From Chloracidobacterium sp. (GTDB taxonomy: Bacteria > Acidobacteriota > Blastocatellia > Pyrinomonadales > Pyrinomonadaceae), in assembly GCA_016716305.1 (NCBI GenBank), contig JADJWP010000002.1, forward strand, positions 671,001 through 735,000: DNA of 64,000 bases, read 5' to 3'. The notes beneath the pieces were generated by a model. It worked only from the letters and a program-made list of their open reading frames with translations, was not told the DNA's origin and did no database searches. Below are positions 16,923-25,199 of this stretch, in pieces. The first letter of the stretch is position 1. Each line of letters starts with the position of its first letter. A program made the translations under genes and the position numbers.

Positions 16923-18923
16923 CTATTCGATCGATTTCAAACGTTCGGGAACGATATCTATCGCGATTATTCGGCCGGCGGTCTTTTTCTTCTGATCCTG
17001 TTCGGGTACGTATGTTATAACGGCCCAAATAGGCTGTTTGATGCTACCGCACCCGATCTGAAGGTCCGGAACATCTACATAGGAGGTCAGCTCAAGGCCC
17101 TGAAAATCCTTGCTTGTAAGCCGGACTGTAGCACTCCCCTCTTCGATCAGAAATGTTATGCTGTCCCGCGAACATTCGATACCATTGAGGTGCCCGAGAA
17201 TTCGCTTTTCACCGGCTTGCGGTTTTCTAAGGATCCGATTGAGCGATTCGAGTTCGGCGGCTGCTGCGAGTTCCTTGAGTTTTTCTTCGGTCAGTTCCTC
17301 ATCCGCACCCACCACGACAACTGATTGACGGCGAAGGCCACTTTCCCCAATATCCGGTTCTGCCTGCCCGCCGGCGATCTTTTTCTCCCTTTCGGAATAA
17401 CGCTGAAGGTCGCTGACGTTTTGCAGAACGCTTCTTGCACGGGTTCGAACGTTCGGGTCCTGAGCTGTTTTGTAAACGCCTTCGGCAAGTCGTTTAGCCT
17501 CGTCAAAATCGCGTTTGCGTCCGTGGAGCCCGGCGAGGTGCAGCATATAGTTCTCGTTCCCCGGAGAAAGCCGGAGTGCGGTGCGGATCTGCCCGATCGC
17601 TTCATCGATCTCGTCATTTCGGACCAAAGCAATGAAAGCGAGAAGCGAATAGCTTTCGGGGAAGTTCGGATTCGCGGCGATCGCCTTCCTGAGCGACTCG
17701 CGGATCGTCCGCGCCGCTTCGTCCGAATAATTGGCTACCCAGCCGTTCCCGTCCATTGCCTCACGGCTTAGCACATACGCATAACGATAGTGGACAAGGT
17801 GTCCAGCAGTTTCGGCTCGTCTTGCCTTTTCAAGAAAGCCCTTGGCATCGGCAAACTTTCGCTGCCGCATCTTCGCCATGCCCATAGTGGAGTTTGCAAG
17901 AATATTGTCGGTCTCAGCGGCAAGCGACTCCGCGAGGCGAGCTTCGGCCTCTTCAATTCGGCCCGAACCGAGCAGAAGGTCTCCAAGATACGCATTGGCC
18001 GCGGCAAGCGACATCGGCTCGGTCTTGATCTCGTCGTCGAAAACAAGTTTGTTCTTAAATGTGATCTGGAAGCCCTTGTAGGTACTTTGACCGACATAGC
18101 GGCGAAGTTCCTTTTCCATTTCCTCGAAGCTCGTCTTAAAAGCAGCTCGGAACGCCGCTTCAGGTGTCTCTCCCTTTCCGATGGCGTTCAAATAAGCATT
18201 GATCTCGTTTGCTCGGTTGCCGCCCTTGCCATGTATCAGATAGTGCATCAGCGCCCAGGACTGAGCATAGAAGATGTTGGCACTATGGCTTCCCTGCTGG
18301 TGAAGCGTGAAGTAGTCGATCGAAAAGAACTGCTGGAGCGGAATAAGTTTCGTGTTCTGAAGCGTGTACAAGTGGTTGTTGTTGAGATCCCCGAGATTAA
18401 CCCGAATATCACCCTCGATAGAAAACTGGTCGTAGTATTCTGCCAGCCCTTCATTGAACCACGGCGGCACCCTGGACCGGCCGAAACTGTTGTTCACAAG
18501 GTAGTGAACATACTCGTGATAAATCGTTTGATAAGTTTGTCGCGATTCGCCCTCAGTGGAGAGCACGATGTAATTTGCGTCTTCTCGCGGTGAGAAATAG
18601 CCCGCCACCCACTTTGCAGCTTTACCGTCTGCGGACTGGGGTTTATATGGACGAAACGCCTTCTCATTGCGAAAAACGATGACGGTAGTCGGTACCGGCG
18701 ACGAATACCTCAACGACGGAAACAGCTGAACGAATACCTCCCGGAACTGCTCAAGCCGCGTCGCGACACGTCTGATCTCAGCTTCTTTAGCATCGCCGAT
18801 CAAGTGAAAATTGGTCGAACGCGCCGAGGTCCATTTATCCTGAGCCACGGCCGGAATTGCAAACGCGGCGACGAATACGAAAATTACTATCAGCAAAGGC
18901 TGTGGGACACTTTTGTCGGTCAT
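16923..18923 (-). CDS. Secreted gluzincin-like peptidase with TPR repeats (DUF1570-like)
   Basis: 666 residues with an N-terminal signal peptide (about 1-27). Residues 30-260 form a peptidase MA-like domain: WTSARSTNFHLIGDA, the zinc motif YHEYVHYLV (about 135-143) and WFNEGLAEYYDQFS, which supplies the third ligand Glu. Residues 290-520 are helical TPR-type repeats (AAANAYLGDLLLGSGRIEEA, YSLLAFIALVRNDEIDEAI). The last 120 residues form a small beta domain with one Cys pair. Peptidase activity is likely but the substrate is unknown. It is transcribed in the same direction as ntrX, 74 bases downstream of it. Confidence 0.78.
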   Translation of the reverse strand: MTDKSVPQPLLIVIFVFVAAFAIPAVAQDKWTSARSTNFHLIGDAKEAEIRRVATRLEQFREVFVQLFPSLRYSSPVPTTVIVFRNEKAFRPYKPQSADGKAAKWVAGYFSPREDANYIVLSTEGESRQTYQTIYHEYVHYLVNNSFGRSRVPPWFNEGLAEYYDQFSIEGDIRVNLGDLNNNHLYTLQNTKLIPLQQFFSIDYFTLHQQGSHSANIFYAQSWALMHYLIHGKGGNRANEINAYLNAIGKGETPEAAFRAAFKTSFEEMEKELRRYVGQSTYKGFQITFKNKLVFDDEIKTEPMSLAAANAYLGDLLLGSGRIEEAEARLAESLAAETDNILANSTMGMAKMRQRKFADAKGFLEKARRAETAGHLVHYRYAYVLSREAMDGNGWVANYSDEAARTIRESLRKAIAANPNFPESYSLLAFIALVRNDEIDEAIGQIRTALRLSPGNENYMLHLAGLHGRKRDFDEAKRLAEGVYKTAQDPNVRTRARSVLQNVSDLQRYSEREKKIAGGQAEPDIGESGLRRQSVVVVGADEELTEEKLKELAAAAELESLNRILRKPQAGEKRILGHLNGIECSRDSITFLIEEGSATVRLTSKDFQGLELTSYVDVPDLQIGCGSIKQPIWAVITYVPEQDQKKKTAGRIIAIDIVPERLKSIE

Positions 18924-18997
18924 AAGGTACTGCTCCGAAAGAAGTTTCGCGTTATGTTACGCGTTTCGCTTTTTCGATGTCAATAATTTTTCCCCGA

Positions 18998-20353
18998 TCA
19001 TGACTTCGGCTGAATACCCAGATTTCGCATACGGCGGTAGAGATGGCTGCGGTCGACCCCCATCTCTTCAGCGGCCTTCGAGATATTTCCATCGTGCTCC
19101 GCGAGCTTGTGCAATATGAACTCACGCTGATAGGCATCGGTCGCTGACTTAAACGTCGGGAAACGAAAACTCGACGAACGAACTTCGTCGCTGACCCCAA
19201 ACTCCGGCAGATCCTTTGCACCGATCTTTTGTTTCGCAACCATTATGACGATCCGTTCGACCGTATTTCGCAGCTCGCGGATGTTTCCGGGCCAAGTGTG
19301 TTGTCGAAGGGTCGCAACCGCATCCTCAGTGAACGTTTTTGGCTTTTTGGCGTAATCATTTGAAAATTTCTTATTGAAGTGTTCGACCAATGCTGGAATG
19401 TCCTCTGAGCGCTCCCGAAGGGGCGGCAGCTGAAACGGGATGACGTTAAGCCGATAAAAAAGATCTGCTCGAAAATTGCCATTTTCGATCAGATCATCCA
19501 GACGTTTGTTGGTTGCCGAGATCACCCTTACATCTACCTTTACGGGCCTGTTGCTTCCGACCGGTTCGAAACGTTGCTCCTCGAGGACGCGGAGCATCTT
19601 TGCCTGAACACGCGGCGACATATCGCCTATCTCGTCAAGGAAAAGCGTCGCGCCGTCGGCGATCTCGAACTTCCCTTTCTTGTTAGTCGTAGCACCAGAA
19701 AACGCCCCTTTCACATGACCAAACAATTCTGATTCGACCAATTCTTCAGGGATCGCGGCCGAGTTAACCTCGACAAATGGTGCTCCCCGGCGTCTCGATT
19801 GGGCATGGATCGCGCGTGCGAAAAGTTCTTTCCCGGTTCCGCTTTCGCCGGATATGAGCACACGCCCGTCGGACGGAGCTACGACCGCGATCTGCTTTCG
19901 CAGTGCCCGCATCGCGATCGAATCGCCAACCATTATATACTCGTCAGCGAGGTCCCTCTGCAGCTGTTCGTTGCTTCTTTCGAGATCACGTTGGCGTACC
20001 GCATTCTTGACCGTAACGACGGTACGCTCGAGGCTCAATGGTTTTTCGATGAAATCGAAAGCCCCGAGTTTTGTCGAGCGAACAGCGGTCTCGATGTTCC
20101 CATGGCCCGAGATCATGACCACTGCAGCGTCGCTTCCCTCTTCGCGAAGTTTTTGAAGGGTCTCGAGTCCGTCGATGCCGTCGCCCAGCCAGATATCGAG
20201 CAGAATGCAGGCGAATTTCTGCTCACGGGCCGCATTGAGACACGCCTCACCTGTTGCTGCCGCCTCTACTTCGAAGCCCTCGTCCTCAAGAACGCCGCGC
20301 AGCGTTTCGCGAATACCGGGCTCATCATCAACAATCAAAACGGAATTTGCCAT
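18998..20353 (-). CDS. ntrX: NtrX/NtrC-family sigma-54-dependent response regulator
   Basis: 451 residues. It has an N-terminal receiver (Asp9/10, phospho-acceptor Asp53, Lys104), then an AAA+ domain with Walker A GESGTGKE (169-176), a sigma-54 contact loop reading GAFSGA (216-221; Ser replaces the usual Thr), and Walker B LFLDEIGDM. A Fis-type HTH (NISKAAEEMGVDRSHLYRRM) closes the C-terminus. It activates sigma-54 promoters after phosphorylation. It starts 8 bases after its sensor kinase gene, so the two form a two-component operon. The NtrX name is by architecture only. Confidence 0.9.
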   Translation of the reverse strand: MANSVLIVDDEPGIRETLRGVLEDEGFEVEAAATGEACLNAAREQKFACILLDIWLGDGIDGLETLQKLREEGSDAAVVMISGHGNIETAVRSTKLGAFDFIEKPLSLERTVVTVKNAVRQRDLERSNEQLQRDLADEYIMVGDSIAMRALRKQIAVVAPSDGRVLISGESGTGKELFARAIHAQSRRRGAPFVEVNSAAIPEELVESELFGHVKGAFSGATTNKKGKFEIADGATLFLDEIGDMSPRVQAKMLRVLEEQRFEPVGSNRPVKVDVRVISATNKRLDDLIENGNFRADLFYRLNVIPFQLPPLRERSEDIPALVEHFNKKFSNDYAKKPKTFTEDAVATLRQHTWPGNIRELRNTVERIVIMVAKQKIGAKDLPEFGVSDEVRSSSFRFPTFKSATDAYQREFILHKLAEHDGNISKAAEEMGVDRSHLYRRMRNLGIQPKS

Positions 20354-20361
20354 CCAAATAT

Positions 20362-22527
20362 CTAAACCGCAACCGGCAACTCGATTATAAATTTCGCTCC
20401 CTTTGGCTGATTCGCTACGACATTTATTTTCCCTTTATGCTCCCCGATGATCCGATGAACGATCGCCAGCCCGAGGCCTGTGCCGCGGCCTTTTGTCGAG
20501 AAATAAGGTTGAAACAACTTCTGCAGATCAGCCGGAGCGATGCCTTTACCGTTGTCAGAAACCTCTGAGACGATTATGTCGCGGGCAAGGTCGTGTCGTG
20601 TCGTGATCGTGATCGAATTCTCGGTCGAGCCATTATCAAATGCCTCAAGCGAGTTCTCGATCAGGTTGACAAAAACGCGTTTCATCTGTTCAGCGTCGAT
20701 CATCGCCTCAGGGAGTGACGCGGAAAGGTCAGCAACGATGACAGCGGAGTTTTTTCGGCCTTCGTAGAGAGCAAGCACCTTTTCGACAATGCCGTTAAGA
20801 TTCCCGCGCTCGGGCTGGGCGTTGGGCAAGCGGGCAAATCGCGAGAACTCATCGACCATAGCCTTTAACGACTGCACTTCACGCAAGATGGTCGTCGTAC
20901 CATCTTGGATCACACGCTTCGTTTGACCGTCGGTCGCATGGATGTCTCCGCTGCCATTACTATGCGATTCAATGAACCGTTTTGCTATCCGCTCGGCCGA
21001 AAGCTGTATCGGCGTAAGTGGATTTTTGATCTCGTGTGCCATTCGGCGGGCGACCTCCTGCCATGCAGAGGCACGTTGTGCTGTTATCAGTTCTGAAAGA
21101 TCTTCGATCACAAGAACCGCACCGCTGTCATTTTCGAGTGCGGTTGCAGTGATAGCAACGGTGATCTCGGGGCTGGCGTCACCCGAGAGGCCCTTCGTCT
21201 CGCGGCGGAGAGTCGTCTGTTCCGCAGCCCGGCCTATTCGCCTCGCCCTTGCTACGAGACGTTCCAGAATCAGACGATCGTCTTCGCCTACGAGTTTATC
21301 GAGATCGAATCCTCGAAAATCTGCATTTTCAAGCCGAAGCATCTTTATCGCCGCTCGATTTATCGTCCCGACCCGTCCCTCAGCGTCGACCGATATTACA
21401 CCAGTGGGCAATGCCTCAAATACGGTTTCTATGTACCGCCGCCTTTCCGAAAGCTCGACCGAATTCGCCTCAAGCTTTGAAGACATTTGGTTAAAGGTGT
21501 CGACAAGCAAAGCAAGTTCGTCCTCGGCAATGACATCGACGCGGTGCGAAAAATCACCTTGAGCGATCTTGTCGGCCCCCTCAGCCAACGCCTTTATCGG
21601 CACCGTCAAACCACGAGCGATATAGAACGCCGTCCATGAAGAGGCAAAAATGAGCATGAACGTCAATACACCGAGCGTCAAAAACCCGAGTTGACGTACG
21701 GTCAAATTCTGTCCTTTAAGCCGGTCAAGTTCAACGAGCGCGGTGTCGACCATCTGGCTTACACTTTCGCCCGATCTGGGTTCGGGCACTATCAACAGGC
21801 GACGGCCATCAGAGAGCTCGGCGGCCGCGATATCAAAACCGGTGCTGTTATCAGCCGACGGTTCGGCAATTTGCCCCGACCTTGCCAAAACAAGGATCGC
21901 ATCCAGCTCGGCCTGTTTCACAGTTGCTAATTTGCTCGAACTGACTGCGATCGTTTCGCCCTTACGAGAAACTATCTCTATGTGCGTCAAATTGCCGTCT
22001 TGAGCAAGTTTTGCCAGCTCAACACCTGTCGGTTGTCGATCTGCGAAAGCCGCTGCCAACATTTTTGCCGTATCGACGAGCCTTGCGGCCTGATCTGCAA
22101 CGGCCTTATCCTGCACAGCCTCGGCTTCGCGGACCACATTTTCAGGTATTTGCGAGAACCAGCGTTCGATCGCCCGGTTCATGAAAAGGTATGTAAAACC
22201 AGCCATTGCGATGATCGGAAGCAGGCTGATCGCAGCAAAATATACGAACAAACGCGTTTTTATTCGCGAACCTAATTGAAGAGCACGCCGCTCGCGGGCA
22301 AGTTTCAAAATGCTACGAAGAAAGATGAAACCAAAGATCACGAAAGCAAAGAAGTTTAGCGAGGAAAGAGCGTAAAGCAGCAATGTGTCGCTCGCGGTTG
22401 CGACCGTCAGATCCTTCCAAAGGTTCGACGTCTGAAGCAAGACCAGTACGATGAAGGATAAAAAGACAAAGCCCCCCAATAGCCAGGGCATCTTTCTTCG
22501 TTTCCTCTCGACCCGCATCGCCTCCAT
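20362..22527 (-). CDS. ntrY: NtrY-like membrane sensor histidine kinase
   Basis: 721 residues from the ATG at 22527. A more upstream frame exists but would overlap the divergent gene, and an ATG at 22518 is also possible. The order is: two N-terminal helices, a third helix, an extracytoplasmic sensor region (about 150-280), a fourth helix, HAMP (about 320-375), a PAS domain (YIETVFEALPTGVISVDAEG), the HisKA box RMAHEIKNPLTPIQLSAERI, and the HATPase N box NLIENSLEAF and G boxes DNGKGI and KGRGTGLGLAI. It phosphorylates the regulator encoded 8 bases downstream. Confidence 0.9.
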   Translation of the reverse strand: MEAMRVERKRRKMPWLLGGFVFLSFIVLVLLQTSNLWKDLTVATASDTLLLYALSSLNFFAFVIFGFIFLRSILKLARERRALQLGSRIKTRLFVYFAAISLLPIIAMAGFTYLFMNRAIERWFSQIPENVVREAEAVQDKAVADQAARLVDTAKMLAAAFADRQPTGVELAKLAQDGNLTHIEIVSRKGETIAVSSSKLATVKQAELDAILVLARSGQIAEPSADNSTGFDIAAAELSDGRRLLIVPEPRSGESVSQMVDTALVELDRLKGQNLTVRQLGFLTLGVLTFMLIFASSWTAFYIARGLTVPIKALAEGADKIAQGDFSHRVDVIAEDELALLVDTFNQMSSKLEANSVELSERRRYIETVFEALPTGVISVDAEGRVGTINRAAIKMLRLENADFRGFDLDKLVGEDDRLILERLVARARRIGRAAEQTTLRRETKGLSGDASPEITVAITATALENDSGAVLVIEDLSELITAQRASAWQEVARRMAHEIKNPLTPIQLSAERIAKRFIESHSNGSGDIHATDGQTKRVIQDGTTTILREVQSLKAMVDEFSRFARLPNAQPERGNLNGIVEKVLALYEGRKNSAVIVADLSASLPEAMIDAEQMKRVFVNLIENSLEAFDNGSTENSITITTRHDLARDIIVSEVSDNGKGIAPADLQKLFQPYFSTKGRGTGLGLAIVHRIIGEHKGKINVVANQPKGAKFIIELPVAV

Positions 22528-22604
22528 TATCGTAAGTCTAACATAACCGCAACCGCTCGCGAGGCGTTTGTAACGTATCAAAGCATTCGCTAAACTCAGT
22601 CGGA

Positions 22605-23558
22605 ATGACTGGCACAAAGACACTCTTTTTTGACAAGGCGGGCCGATTACGAAGCGGCTTTCGCATGGCTGTGTTTATCGCGATCTTCTTATTCTCGACC
22701 GCGCTCCTTGGTTACCTATCTAATGTCGCCTTATCAAACATACCGATAGGCTTCGGGCCTGGTTCGATCTCGTTTTTCGTAACCAGCGGGCTGGTCTCGC
22801 TGGTTGCAGCGCTGTTCGCTGGTTGGGTTTGCGGCCGGCATCTAGAGGGCCTTCCGTTCCGCGCTCTTGGAGCCTGGTTCTCGCGAAGGTGGTTTGTTCA
22901 CGCATTGCTGGGCCTGGCCTTCGGGCTTCTGACGCTTTCGCTGGCGATCGGGCTAGGCGTTCTTTTAGGCGGACTTACCTTTTCACCGAACGCCGGTCAA
23001 GGGCGATGGGCAATATTCTTGACTATGGGGGTTTCGTTCGCTGTCTTCGCTATCGCGGCCGCATTTGAAGAGGCGTTGTTTCGGGGCTACATTCTGCAGA
23101 CGTTTGCGAGGTCGGGCCTGATCTTGTTTGGAGTGATACTGACTTCGTTCATGTTCGCAACCGTCCATAACGCCAATCCTAATGCCTCAGTACTCTCATG
23201 GATCAATACGTTTTTGGCAGGCATATGGTTTGCGACGTCGTATATCAGGACCCGCGACCTGTGGTTTGTCACAGGAATGCACATAACCTGGAACTGGACT
23301 CAGGGAGCCGTTTTTGGGGTCGAGGTAAGCGGCTTGAAGGAGTTGATCGCAGCTCCGATGCTTAGCGAATCGGATCTCGGCCCGGTCTGGCTGACCGGCG
23401 GCAGCTATGGTGTTGAAGGCGGAATCGTGACCACCATTGCTCTTATCGTTTCAACTGCGGCGATCTATTTTCTTCCGATCCTGAGACCCGACGAGGAGAT
23501 CCTCGCAATGACCAGCCCACCGAGATACGCCATCGAGCCTGAGCTTCAAAATGCTTAG
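22605..23558 (+). CDS. CPBP-family intramembrane metalloprotease
   Basis: 317 residues with about eight hydrophobic helices. The family motifs are present: FEEALFRGYILQ (Glu155, Glu156, Arg160), then TVHNANPNAS (His about 186) and HITWNWTQG near the C-terminus. Bacterial CPBP proteins are linked to membrane protein processing or self-immunity; no substrate is evident here. It is divergent from the ntrY gene and its stop overlaps the stop of the convergent nadC by 3 bases. Confidence 0.85.
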   Translation: MTGTKTLFFDKAGRLRSGFRMAVFIAIFLFSTALLGYLSNVALSNIPIGFGPGSISFFVTSGLVSLVAALFAGWVCGRHLEGLPFRALGAWFSRRWFVHALLGLAFGLLTLSLAIGLGVLLGGLTFSPNAGQGRWAIFLTMGVSFAVFAIAAAFEEALFRGYILQTFARSGLILFGVILTSFMFATVHNANPNASVLSWINTFLAGIWFATSYIRTRDLWFVTGMHITWNWTQGAVFGVEVSGLKELIAAPMLSESDLGPVWLTGGSYGVEGGIVTTIALIVSTAAIYFLPILRPDEEILAMTSPPRYAIEPELQNA

Positions 23559-24412
23559 AGTGTTTGGATCTTGAATGAGATATCGACCGCTCGAGCCGAG
23601 TGGGTCAGCCTTCCGACCGAGATAAGGTCGACGCCCGCCTCAGCAAATGACCGGACACGGTCAAGGTCCATACCGCCGGACGCCTCGATGAGTACGCCGG
23701 GATTCATGTTCCGTGACATTTCGACCAATTTCGCAGCTTCTTCAGGCGTTTGGTTATCAAGCATGACGATGTCGGCTCCGGCTTCGATAGCTTCGCGGAG
23801 CTGTGCCCAGTTGGTGATCTCGACCTCGATCTTGTGCAGATGGCCGGCTTTTTGCTTTGCCGCGAGGACTGCCTCAGTGATGCCTCCGGCCAACGCAATG
23901 TGATTGTCTTTGATCAATACGCCGTCATCGAGCCCCATTCGGTGATTTCGCCCGCCGCCGACAGTAACAGCATATTTTTCTAATAGCCGGAGTCCAGGCG
24001 TGGTCTTTCGTGTATCAACGATCACTGCGTTCGTCCCCTCGACAGCGCGGACATATTGCCGAGTCAAAGTCGCGACACCGGACATTCTTTGAAGAAGATT
24101 CAGTGCGACGCGCTCACCGGTCAATAGAACATCGGCGTACCCTTTGAGCGTCGCGAATACCGCCCCCTCCTCGACCTCGTCACCCTCGTTGACAGACGTC
24201 TCGATCTCAGAGATCTCGGCGTCAAGGTGAAGAAAGACCGCCTCGGCAACCTCGATCCCGCACACAACAAGGTATTCTTTTGCCAAAAACCGCCCGAGTC
24301 CTCTGACCTCAGGCTGAACCGTCGCCTGCGTTGTTATATCGCCGCGGCCAATGTCTTCGGCCAAAAACTCGCCGATCGCAGAAAGGACGTCACCATTATC
24401 GAGCCAGTTCAT
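23555..24412 (-). CDS. nadC: Nicotinate-nucleotide pyrophosphorylase (carboxylating)
   Basis: 285 residues from the ATG at 24412, the normal family length; a longer frame adds 30 residues with no family resemblance. Typical segments are FLAEDIGRGDITTQA, ALNLLQRMSGVATLTRQY, VDTRKTTPGLRLLEKYAVTVGGGRNHR, DGVLIKDNHIALAG, VEITNWAQLREAIEAG, MLDNQTPEE and SVGRLTHSA. It converts quinolinate and PRPP to nicotinate mononucleotide in NAD synthesis. nadA and nadB are not in the window. Confidence 0.95.
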   Translation of the reverse strand: MNWLDNGDVLSAIGEFLAEDIGRGDITTQATVQPEVRGLGRFLAKEYLVVCGIEVAEAVFLHLDAEISEIETSVNEGDEVEEGAVFATLKGYADVLLTGERVALNLLQRMSGVATLTRQYVRAVEGTNAVIVDTRKTTPGLRLLEKYAVTVGGGRNHRMGLDDGVLIKDNHIALAGGITEAVLAAKQKAGHLHKIEVEITNWAQLREAIEAGADIVMLDNQTPEEAAKLVEMSRNMNPGVLIEASGGMDLDRVRSFAEAGVDLISVGRLTHSARAVDISFKIQTL

Positions 24413-24588
24413 AGGCCTTAGATTATCAACCTTCCGCATATTTACCGCAAGCCGAAGATCGGACGCGATGAATGCAACAAACGAACAGCACGGCTTTGAC
24501 ATTGCGGTCGCCTCGAAGTAATCTCAGCAGGTTTCAAGCAATCGAAGTAAGATCATTTCGTCAGAAATAGATAAGGAGATTTTTCAAC

Positions 24589-25110
24589 GTGAATAACAAA
24601 TTACCGGCCTTTGCCGCAATCGGAGCTCTTTTTGCTCTTGCCCTCGCATGCAATATGAGCACAGCAAACCTGAGCAGCCTCAAGACGTCAAAGGACAAGG
24701 AAGGAAAGCAGGAATCGACTGCCTTCAAAGCTGGCGATACCATTTATGGAAATGCGGTCGTGGCGAACAGTATGAGTAAAGTGACGGTCAAGTATAAACT
24801 CGTGGCCGACGACGTTCCCGGGATGAAGAAGGGTGATACAGTGAAAGGTTCAGAAGTGAGCATCGATCTTCCGTCAAGCGGCACGGCAAACTACTCGCTG
24901 CCGATCCCTTCGGGAGCACCGAGTGGGAAATTCACCCTCATCGCCGATATGCACGATGAGGCTGGCGAGCGAAAGGACGGAAAGACCGTAAACATTACCA
25001 TTGAGGGCTCATCGGCCACGACTCCTGCTGCAAAACCGCCGGCTGGTGACGATGTTGACGATGCAAACTCAACAACTGACGCTAACGACGACGACAAAAG
25101 TGACAACTAG
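24589..25110 (+). CDS. Predicted lipoprotein with Asp-rich tail
   Basis: 173 residues with a GTG start preceded by AAGGAG. The signal peptide ends in a lipobox ALALAC (Cys at about 21). A single beta-rich domain follows (AGDTIYGNAVVANSMSKVTV, ANYSLPIPSGAPSGKFTL, GERKDGKTVNITIEG), then a tail of Asp, Asn and Thr. No named family is recognised. It stands alone between convergent genes, has its own terminator, and is probably an outer-surface or periplasmic lipoprotein. Confidence 0.68.
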   Translation: MNNKLPAFAAIGALFALALACNMSTANLSSLKTSKDKEGKQESTAFKAGDTIYGNAVVANSMSKVTVKYKLVADDVPGMKKGDTVKGSEVSIDLPSSGTANYSLPIPSGAPSGKFTLIADMHDEAGERKDGKTVNITIEGSSATTPAAKPPAGDDVDDANSTTDANDDDKSDN

Positions 25111-25134
25111 TTCCTTTAGATCAGCCAAAGTAAG

Positions 25135-25167
25135 AGAGCGGCCGGGATCAGCCCGAACCGCTCTTTT
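25135..25167 (+). terminator. Intrinsic terminator of the lipoprotein gene
   Basis: The stem AGAGCGG (25135-25141) pairs with CCGCTCT (25158-25164), followed by a run of Ts, 25 bases after the lipoprotein stop. Confidence 0.7.
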
Positions 25168-25199
25168 CATTTGGCTGCACAATTCCATTAGGGTCGGGA

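Noticed and set aside
17790..18593. 267-codon plus-strand frame opposite the gluzincin-TPR gene
   Set aside because: No family resemblance, antisense to a well-supported protein.
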